A stretch of DNA of 64,000 nt, from positions 57,899 through 121,898 of the forward strand of contig CAVOYQ010000002.1 of NCBI GenBank assembly GCA_963700705.1. The letters are read 5' to 3'. The translations under genes and the position numbers were made by a program. Source of the stretch: JAHEFT01 sp963700705. Its GTDB lineage: Bacteria > Pseudomonadota > Gammaproteobacteria > Xanthomonadales > SZUA-36. The notes beneath the pieces are model-generated. The model searched no databases and was not told the DNA's origin. It saw only the letters and a list, made by a program, of their open reading frames with translations. Shown in pieces: positions 58,214-64,000 of this stretch; position 1 is the first letter of the stretch, and every line of letters begins with the position of its first letter.

Positions 58214-60067
58214 TCAGTCCGACGCCGGCGGCTTGATTCCGGCACGCTGAAGCAGATCCAGGAACCTGGGATCTGCGAACAGTGGCTCGAGGTCGGGATC
58301 ATTGCGGATGAAGGCAAGGTTGACTTCGCGGGCCTCTACCGCCTTTTCAAGATATTCCAGCGCCAGGTCAGTCTGGCCCATTTGAGCCATCACCGAGGCA
58401 ACGGTAGAGAACTCTTCCTTCTCGTCATTGACGATTTTGATCATCTGTTCCAGGTACTCGTTGGCGCGCTGCCCGTCTCCCGTGTGGTAATAGGCGAGGG
58501 CGGCGTCCTGCAGGTCCCCGAGCGACTCCGGCTGTTCCGGAAGCACCTCGATCAGTTCGGCCCACTGGCCCTTGTAGCGGAGCGTCATCAGGTTCATGTT
58601 CCGGTTCCATCGTTCCATGAACCGTTCATCACGGTGAGTCGCCAGTTTCCCGGTCAGTTCCGGCAACTCGTCGAATTTCCCGTCAAAAAGGTAAGTCATC
58701 GCCAGGCCGTAATAGGCCCGCAGTTGCATGGGATCCACCTCGAGCGCCTTTTTGTAGTAGCTGATGGCCTCGTCCATGCGCCCGTCGCTGGCCAGGAAAT
58801 ACGCATACGTGCGTAAACCCTCGGCGTCGCTGGGACGAATTTCCAGCGCCCGGCGGTAGGAGCGCTCGGCCGCTTCCATGTCCCAATCGTATTCGAGTTG
58901 GATGTCGGCCAGGGCCAGCAAGGCTTCGACCAGGTCCGGGTTGATCGCGAGCGCCTTCTCCGCCATTTCGCGGGAACGCTCGTAACCCTCACGCGTGCTC
59001 AGCTCGCCGCTGATGGACTGGAGACCATAGGCATCGGCCAGGCCCGCATAGGCCAGCGCGTAATTGGGGTCGGTCTCGAGCACCGACTGGTACTGTTCGA
59101 TCGCACGCACGATCATGTCCTTGTCCCTGCTGTCCCGGCCCAGTTCGTAGGTGTGACGCGCCCGCAGATACGTAAGGTAAGCATCCGTACTGGTTTCGCG
59201 CGGCGCCTGGGGTGCCGGTTCGCCGTGCTCGAGCAACTGCACCTTGAGCGCATCCACCACGGCCCGCGCAATCTCGTCCTGGATGGCGAAAATATCGTCC
59301 AGTTTTCGATTGTAGGTCTCGGACCACAGGTGCGAGTCCGTCTCCACGTCAATCAACTGGGCCGTGATCCTGACCGTGGTGCCCGACTTGCGCACGCTGC
59401 CCTCCAGGATGTTCGCCACCTTCAGCTCACGCGCCACCGACGGCAGGCTGGTGTCCTTGCCCTTGAAGGCGAACGAAGAGGTGCGCGAGGACACCCGCAG
59501 ATCGTCCACCTTGGCCAGCAGGTTAAGCAGTTCTTCGGTCAGGCCGTCGGAGAAGTATTCGTTTTCATCATCACCTGACATGTTGACGAACGGCAGAACG
59601 GCAATGGATTTTTGCTGTCGGTCGCCACCCGGGCCGGCAGCAGGGCTATCAACGGCGTTGGTCCCGGAGGCCGCCGCCGGGGTCTGCTCAGCCAACGGGA
59701 CCCGGTCGCCGGAATCAGACATGAACAGGATACGGTCAGCAAGCAGCACGACAACGATTGCAACCAGGCCAAAAATGATCAGCCGGTCAATTTTGCGGCC
59801 GGTATTGGAGGTGACTGACTGGGCGCGGTCGACCTGGCTTTCGCGCTTGATGCCTTCGGGGGTCATCTCGAACACCCATGAGAAGATCATCACCAGCGGC
59901 AGCCCCAGCAACAGCAGGCCCAGGACCAGGCGCAAACCCCAGCCCGGCACATCCAGCAGGCCGAAAAGGATATCCGCAATCTGCAGCAGCACCCAGCCCG
60001 AAATCGCGTACAGTACCGTCACGCGAATCACGTTACGACGTTTCAGCTCAGTCCACAGCGATGCCAT
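58214..60067 (-). CDS. Membrane-anchored TolB-like/TPR protein, paralogue D
   Basis: 617 residues, the only copy without a frame break. MASLWTELKRRNVIRV, two helices, the linker FEMTPEGIKRESQVDRAQSV with SNTGRK, third helix (LIIFGLVAIVVVLLADRILF), TolB-type domain (KSIAVLPFVNMSGDDENEYF, SRTSSFAFKG, ANILEGSVRKSGTTVRITAQ, DDIFAIQDEIARAVVDAL), then about eight TPRs. The TolB/TPR part should be periplasmic. Its SD (AGGAGGG, 6 nt before ATG) lies in the 3' arm of an 11-bp hairpin, and a 25-residue leader ORF ends at the 5' arm, so translation is probably controlled. Function unknown. Confidence 0.9.
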   Translation of the reverse strand: MASLWTELKRRNVIRVTVLYAISGWVLLQIADILFGLLDVPGWGLRLVLGLLLLGLPLVMIFSWVFEMTPEGIKRESQVDRAQSVTSNTGRKIDRLIIFGLVAIVVVLLADRILFMSDSGDRVPLAEQTPAAASGTNAVDSPAAGPGGDRQQKSIAVLPFVNMSGDDENEYFSDGLTEELLNLLAKVDDLRVSSRTSSFAFKGKDTSLPSVARELKVANILEGSVRKSGTTVRITAQLIDVETDSHLWSETYNRKLDDIFAIQDEIARAVVDALKVQLLEHGEPAPQAPRETSTDAYLTYLRARHTYELGRDSRDKDMIVRAIEQYQSVLETDPNYALAYAGLADAYGLQSISGELSTREGYERSREMAEKALAINPDLVEALLALADIQLEYDWDMEAAERSYRRALEIRPSDAEGLRTYAYFLASDGRMDEAISYYKKALEVDPMQLRAYYGLAMTYLFDGKFDELPELTGKLATHRDERFMERWNRNMNLMTLRYKGQWAELIEVLPEQPESLGDLQDAALAYYHTGDGQRANEYLEQMIKIVNDEKEEFSTVASVMAQMGQTDLALEYLEKAVEAREVNLAFIRNDPDLEPLFADPRFLDLLQRAGIKPPASD

Positions 60068-60070
60068 TAA

Positions 60071-60117
60071 AACCCTCCTGATGGCGAAGTATAGCGATTT
60101 TCCGGGTCAGGAGGGTT
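60071..60117 (-). promoter_or_regulatory. Hairpin covering the SD of TPR paralogue D
   Basis: On the minus strand AACCCTCCTGA (60117-60107) pairs with TCAGGAGGGTT (60081-60071), a perfect 11-bp stem with a 25-nt loop. The 3' arm contains AGGAGGG, the ribosome site for ATG 60067. The TAA of the leader ORF overlaps the first bases of the 5' arm. A ribosome on the leader would open the stem. Only four T follow the stem, so it is a poor terminator. Confidence 0.65.
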
Positions 60118-60193
60118 AGCGTTGTAAAGCCGCAATCGCGAGGTTGGCGACCGACAGGCCGCCGGTCAGTAAAACGCTGCGCATTTTTTTCAT
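60116..60193 (-). CDS. 25-residue leader peptide upstream of TPR paralogue D
   Basis: ATG 60193 follows an excellent SD (GGAGG, 8 nt spacing). The peptide starts MKKMRSVLLTGGLSVANLAI and ends AALQR: a positive N-terminus and a hydrophobic core like a short signal or membrane peptide. Stop TAA at 60118-60116 overlaps the 5' arm of the hairpin at 60071-60117, and the next gene starts 48 bp on. Too small for standard gene finders. Whether the peptide itself has a function or only its translation matters cannot be told. Confidence 0.55.
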   Translation of the reverse strand: MKKMRSVLLTGGLSVANLAIAALQR

Positions 60194-60338
60194 GGATAAT
60201 TCCTCCATGAATTGTGGATGGTGTGAATGACAAAGCGAGCCTGAAAAGCAGCAGGCAAATGTGACCTGGAGATGACATTGGGCGCCGTTTGTCCTATCGT
60301 CGCCCCATGAACAGCGAACTCCTGGAGCACCCCGGCGA

Positions 60339-60692
60339 ATGAAACATGCCGAATTCGAAGCCGTCGTCCAGGAAGTGATGGACAATCTGCCGGACTGGGT
60401 GCACCGGGGGCTGGAGCAGATCGAAATCCGCGTCACCGACGAACCCGGCGAGGAATGCGAACCCGGCGAGGAGGATCTGCTGGGCCTGTACATCGGCATA
60501 CCGCTGACGGAACGCAGCCTGGACGACATCATCGACCAGCCGGACATCATCTACATCTACCGCCTGCCGCACCTGGAGATGGGGTTATCGCCGGAGGAAC
60601 TGCGCGAAGAGATCGCCACCACCCTGGTCCACGAGATCGCCCACTACTTCGGCATCGACGACGACCACCTGGACGATATCGGCTGGGGCTAG
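60339..60692 (+). CDS. Zinicin-like metallopeptidase family protein
   Basis: 117 residues, intact. The zinc motif is HEIAHYFGIDDDHLDDIGW (HExxHxxGxxDxH), as in the small minimal metallopeptidase family (DUF1025). N-terminal FEAVVQEVMDNLPDWVHRGL is typical. The protein is acidic, cytoplasmic and monodomain; target unknown. Divergent from TPR paralogue D and its leader. A partial copy of this gene lies at 58135-58197. Confidence 0.92.
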   Translation: MKHAEFEAVVQEVMDNLPDWVHRGLEQIEIRVTDEPGEECEPGEEDLLGLYIGIPLTERSLDDIIDQPDIIYIYRLPHLEMGLSPEELREEIATTLVHEIAHYFGIDDDHLDDIGWG

Positions 60693-60720
60693 CCCGGTTC
60701 GGTGAGGACCCGGCGCCCTG

Positions 60721-61254
60721 TTACTTCGCGGCCTTGATCCCCTCTATGTAATCGCTCCATTGCTGGTTCTCTTCGCCGGGCGTCCAGACGGCGTAAAGGT
60801 CGCTTTGGGCCTGGTTTTCGTCCACCTGCTCCACCACGACGCGGTACAGGTAAGTCATCGCGGACGCCCGGTAGTTGGCGGCGCATTGCACCAGTACATG
60901 GTCGCCCTGGTGTGCCTGCATAACCTCGCTGAAACGCTCGAAGTCCGCTGTTTCCGGGTTGTCCCATTCGATCGGAACGTTGATCCACTCGATGCCCAGT
61001 TGCGCCAGCTTCTGCTGTTCACCCGGCGGCGGTTTGTCACGCAGATCGATCACCACCGTGACGCCTTCTGCTTTCAACCCGGCCATTGCATCGTCGTCGA
61101 TAAAGTGGCCGCCGGTAACCAGCCGCTCGTCAATCCGGTGATAGTTCATCACCGGCCCGGCGTGCATCCCTTCGTTCTGATCCGTGGCGTGGCCGGAAGT
61201 GATCACGGCCATGGACACCAGGGTAAAAACAGCAATTTGTCGATAAATTGACAT
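60721..61254 (-). CDS. Exported protein-tyrosine-phosphatase-like protein
   Basis: 177 residues with a Sec signal (QIAVFTLVSMAVITSGHAT). Fold of the DSP/BLH phosphatase group: RIDERLVTGGHFIDDDAMAG, VTVVIDLRDKPPPGEQQKL, and the P-loop VQCAANYRASAM, i.e. Cys-x5-Arg with Gln where HCx5R has His. The Asp general acid may be in VPIEWDNPETAD. It could dephosphorylate a periplasmic substrate or be a binding variant. Ends 28 bp after the convergent metallopeptidase gene. Confidence 0.8.
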   Translation of the reverse strand: MSIYRQIAVFTLVSMAVITSGHATDQNEGMHAGPVMNYHRIDERLVTGGHFIDDDAMAGLKAEGVTVVIDLRDKPPPGEQQKLAQLGIEWINVPIEWDNPETADFERFSEVMQAHQGDHVLVQCAANYRASAMTYLYRVVVEQVDENQAQSDLYAVWTPGEENQQWSDYIEGIKAAK

Positions 61255-61395
61255 GAAAGAAGCCTCCGTGTGCAGATGGTGCAGGGTGAGTTGGACATCT
61301 TAGCAATGAAATGGGTCATTAAAAAAGTCGGATCCAGTTGCCACATTTTCCACCCGGCCAAGTCCAAAACATTGGGATCCGCCAACATGTTTTGA

Positions 61396-62169
61396 CTAGA
61401 ACAACAAGCGGCTGATATCCTGGGGAACAGGCATGGGCTTCAACGCGTTGACGCGGGCCCTTCCGGTGTTGCCTAACGGGACCCACACAGCCGAGAAAAG
61501 CAACGAAGCGATTATTCGCGGAAGCTGGCCGGCCGCTTCGCGATAGTCGCGCCGCTGCAGGCCCGCAACCAGCATCATCCAGTGTACATGGGTGTGCCTG
61601 CCGGTCATGCGCTGGGCCAGGATGTGCGCCCGCTCGAGATGAAGAAAGCCGGCGTCGTAGTCACGGCACTGCACGTCCGCGCGAGCCAATGAAACTTCCA
61701 GGTCATACGCTTCGATAACGGCCTTTTCCTTCAATGCGCTGCGGTCTGCAGCAGGCCCCGGCCTCTGCGCGCGAAGCGGATTGAGGAGATGCCTGGTCAG
61801 CAACAGCGCAAGAAATCCGCTGGTGACAACGTCGAATGCCAGGCAAAAACCCGGCCACCAGAGCGGAACTCCCGGGTTTTCCATCAACACATGATGGAAG
61901 AAATCAAAAACCCCGTGTCCCGCCAGGGCGACGACCACGATCCAGAGACTGGTTCTGTATCCAACCGCTGCGATCAGAACAAAAACACTGGCAGCCAGGG
62001 ACTCCAGAACCACTGTTTGCCCGGAAGCACCCATCGCGGCAAACAGCACATAATAGGAAGCAAAAACCATCAAAAGCGTGGGATAAAAACTCCGTTCACG
62101 GCCCATACCGGTCAGGATTGCCATTCCTATCGCGAACAACGAAAGCACCAGTCCAATCATGTATCCCAT
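61396..62169 (-). CDS. Fusion of a membrane domain and a DUF3703 domain
   Basis: About 257 residues from ATG 62169 (an upstream ATG at 62211 is possible). The N-terminal ~145 residues are four to five hydrophobic helices with HGVFDFFHHVLMENPGVPLW, a His-rich membrane motif. The C-terminal ~105 residues are DUF3703: HLERAHILAQRMTGRHTHVH, GQLPRIIASLLFSAVWVPLG, NTGRARVNALKPMPVPQDI. DUF3703 is normally a stand-alone protein of about 120 residues. The upstream partner is the metallothionein-like gene, 100 bp away on the same strand, so a part in metal handling is a reasonable guess. Confidence 0.75.
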   Translation of the reverse strand: MGYMIGLVLSLFAIGMAILTGMGRERSFYPTLLMVFASYYVLFAAMGASGQTVVLESLAASVFVLIAAVGYRTSLWIVVVALAGHGVFDFFHHVLMENPGVPLWWPGFCLAFDVVTSGFLALLLTRHLLNPLRAQRPGPAADRSALKEKAVIEAYDLEVSLARADVQCRDYDAGFLHLERAHILAQRMTGRHTHVHWMMLVAGLQRRDYREAAGQLPRIIASLLFSAVWVPLGNTGRARVNALKPMPVPQDISRLLF

Positions 62170-62269
62170 ATCAAAATCGCGATCGGTTCGCGCCATCAAC
62201 GTCGCAGCCAACAGGGGCCGGTAAATCTGTCGACGCAGGTATGGCGGAAACGATCACTGATCCTCCCTT

Positions 62270-62419
62270 CTAATTTTTTGCGCAAGCGCAGGTTTCACCG
62301 CACTGACACTGTGTGCCGCAGGCGCAGACGCTCTTCTCGGCGGGTTCCTGGCAGCCACAGGTACAATCGGCGCCCGGGCAGGGGTTGCAGCGGCAGAGAC
62401 TTTCATTGCTTGTGTTCAT
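62270..62419 (-). CDS. Metallothionein-like Cys-rich peptide
   Basis: 49 residues with 12 Cys, no His: MNTSNESLCRCNPCPGADCT, then CGCQEPAEKSVCACGTQCQC, ending GETCACAKN. The CxC, CxxC and CxCxxxC spacing is that of bacterial metallothioneins or similar zinc/copper-binding peptides. ATG 62419 follows AAAGGA; stop TAG 62272-62270. Too short for usual gene lists. It lies between the AraC regulator (62501-63261) and the DUF3703 fusion, all on the minus strand. Confidence 0.85.
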   Translation of the reverse strand: MNTSNESLCRCNPCPGADCTCGCQEPAEKSVCACGTQCQCGETCACAKN

Positions 62420-62500
62420 GATGTGTTTCCTTTCAGGTTGAGTTGGGTTACTGCAGCGCCAGTCTAGGGATTCCGCCCGGTCGTGACTTGAATGAAACGG

Positions 62501-63261
62501 CTAATCGCGGATGAACTGGGAAGGCGAGATTCCGAACATCCGCCTGAAGGTACGCGAAAAATGTGCAGAATCCGCGAATCCGCCCGCATGCGAGGCCTCG
62601 GTCAGGCTCTTGTTGGCCGCGAAAGCGGCAAGCGCGAGCTCGACGCGCAGCCACAGCACGTAGGGCCGAAAGCGCATCCCGGTTTCCTGGACGAAAAGAT
62701 GGCGAAACCGGTCGGGCGAAAGGAATATGGCATCAGCGATATCGGCCAGCAAAATCGTTTCACCGATACGCTCGCGCATTAAGTCCAGGGCGCGCTTGAT
62801 CCGCCGGTCCAGCGTCGTTTCCAACGCAGCGTCGGTGGCCGCCAGGCGGGTATGACGCAGCGGGCCAGGGCAACCAGGTCAGGGTCAGGGGCGGCGCTCT
62901 TGTAGGAACGGGCGAGGGCTTCAATTTCGGGGTCGAGCGTTCCGTTTTCGATCGGAAAAATGCCGCCGCGCAGACAGCGTTTGTGCAGCGCCTGTCCCTC
63001 GCGTGATTCGGGTTCAACAAAGATTAACCCGACAAACTCGTCGCGTGCCTCGAACGCATGAGGTTTTACGTGCCGCGACGACGACCCCGCCATAGGACTT
63101 CCAGTCTCCGTCGGGCAGCAGAACGCGCACTTCGCCCCCGGAAGTGACAACGTGATCTGCACTGCATGATGAGAATGGATGTCGGTGGGTTCCCCGGAAC
63201 GGCCAATCCAGAGGCTCCCTCCGCTCCACAGCAAGATACGTCCAGTTCCTGTCGGTTTCAT
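62501..63261 (-). CDS. AraC-family transcriptional regulator (three frameshifts)
   Basis: Composite of about 254 residues from ATG 63261 (ATG 63273 also possible). N-terminal cupin-like sensor part (GRILLWSGGSLWIGRSGEP, HSHHAVQITLSL, then VRVLLPDGDWKSYGGVVVAA, KPHAFEARDEFVGLIFVEPE). C-terminal double helix-turn-helix: LLADIADAIFLSPDRFRHLF, TEASHAGGFADSAHFSRTFR, MFGISPSQF. Frame breaks: near 63140 (one base missing), 63066 (AAAA for AAA) and 62860 (one base missing). Upstream of the metallothionein-like gene in the same direction, so a likely regulator of it. Confidence 0.85.
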
Positions 63262-63586
63262 CACAGCTGACCCCATGCGTACCGCGCGAGGTGTGCGCGA
63301 AAATTTTTCTGAGTATAGGAGATCGGAATGCTTTTTTCTGAATGCTGCGGTGGTTCGCACCATGCTTCCCTCGAACCCCTGACTTGATCAAGTCGCTGGG
63401 ATATTCCTTTCGAAGCAGGTCCTTTTCATTCTTCTTAGGCTTTACGCTCACGCGGCGTCATTCCGCGGGCGGAGATTATCCGGATAGTCCTGTTCCTTTC
63501 AGGATACGATACAAAAACGATGTAGCGGGATTCCCAGAAATAGTTCAGTCTTTTCGGGACCAGGCGCATCATCGAGGGAAAAACCA
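63262..63586. other. Non-coding gap
   Basis: 325 bp between the divergent AraC and Rieske genes. No open frame that I can support, no clear palindrome; presumably promoters for both genes. An in-frame upstream extension of the AraC frame to 63363 is possible but lacks an SD. Confidence 0.4.
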
Positions 63587-64000
63587 GTGACAAAATTGCA
63601 ATTTATGATTTCGAACAACTTGCCGACCGGGCGCCTGTCCATGCCCTGGTTGCAGACGTTGACCTGGTGATTACGCGCTTCGATGACCAGGTCAGCGTGC
63701 TCTATGGGCGCTGCGCCCACCGCGGGGGGCTGATGGCCGACGGCTACGTCGACGGGGATAACCTGATGTGCGGCCTGCATGGCTGGGACTACCGCCTGGA
63801 TACCGGTGTCAGTGAATACAACAATCGCGAGGCCCTGCCCAGGTTCAGCAGTTGGCTCGAGGACGGCAGGGTGTGGGTCGATCAGGATGAAATATCTGCC
63901 TGGGCCCGCGCACACCCGCAACCCTTCCGGAGAGACGACTACCAGGGCCTGTACCAGGACCCGACCGGCACGGCCGACGAACCGTACGTCAAGTTCATTC
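63587..64000 (+). CDS. Rieske 2Fe-2S protein, probably fused to a glutamate-synthase-like domain (3' truncated)
   Basis: Open to the window edge. GTG 63587 with SD GAGGGA; a base seems missing in the A-run at 63591-63594, after which the frame reads KIAIYDFEQLADRAPVHALV. The Rieske cluster motifs are GRCAHRGGLMADG (CxH) and MCGLHGWDY (CxxH), spaced about 16 residues. After the domain comes QGLYQDPTGTADEPYVKFI, which resembles the linker to an FMN-binding glutamate-synthase-like domain in some bacterial proteins. If so, the enzyme passes electrons from the 2Fe-2S centre to an FMN domain. Only the first 138 residues are visible. Confidence 0.75.

Noticed and set aside
58851..58872. GGTAGGAGCGCTCGGCCGC resembling a REP head inside TPR gene D
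   Set aside because: It lies within conserved TPR codons and lacks the second half of the palindrome; chance match.
63499..63921. Long minus-strand frame opposite the Rieske gene
   Set aside because: It is antisense to the Rieske motifs CxH/CxxH, which are clearly coding on the plus strand, and has no recognisable domain.

Overview
The window reads as a GC-rich chromosome segment from a free-living, probably aquatic or sediment gammaproteobacterium. This is inferred from several things seen together: GTAG-headed REP elements of the kind known in Xanthomonadales and pseudomonads, several membrane-anchored TolB-like/TPR proteins with an ELKRRN N-terminus, exported peptidases, and a NhaR-type LysR regulator. 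There are no rRNA or tRNA genes, CRISPR arrays, prophage or intact transposase genes that I can see.

Layout. 1-5000: CIA30 fragment, SDR plus cupin pair, M20-like exported protein, OmpA-type lipoprotein. 5000-8800: CLC chloride channel, a 164-bp palindromic element, a long acyl-CoA dehydrogenase. 8855-14684: two membrane-anchored TPR proteins on the minus strand (one TolB-type, one AAA-type) with a MarR regulator between them. 14704-19786: queuosine-precursor transporter, cupin, DUF885 protein, multicopper oxidase with extra C-terminal domains. 19902-24290: RND permease and its adaptor. 24432-31087: third TPR protein, small enzymes, second DUF885 protein and a wrecked pirin gene, with REP pairs between genes. 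31148-41255: LytTR regulator, exported KatG behind an OxyR-like site, AmpG-like MFS, cupin, tandem SDRs, SGNH hydrolase. 41429-45405: a stress-looking cluster (HPF/RaiA, NhaR-like regulator, BI-1, periplasmic beta-carbonic anhydrase). 45513-55447: NTF2-like protein, methyltransferase/CotH pair, DUF4350-like protein, amino-acid permease, PhoX/DUF839 protein, dihaem cytochrome c. 55518-64000: multidomain GH10 xylanase, fourth TPR protein preceded by a leader peptide and a hairpin that covers its ribosome binding site, zinc metallopeptidase, phosphatase-like protein, a metallothionein-like gene next to a DUF3703 fusion, AraC regulator, and the start of a Rieske protein.

A dominant property of the sequence is the large number of single-base frameshifts in otherwise well conserved genes, often in homopolymers (for example six T where five restore the frame). 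Most look like uncorrected sequencing or assembly indels, not decay, although some genes (pirin remnant, metallopeptidase fragment) are truly broken. Frameshifted genes are therefore given as single composite features with the approximate shift positions.

Best candidates for new biology: the leader peptide/hairpin in front of the fourth TPR gene (60067-60210); the ELKRRN family whose number of membrane segments matches the type of C-terminal domain; REP elements whose GTAG head supplies the stop codon of the preceding gene; and the metallothionein/DUF3703 cassette.
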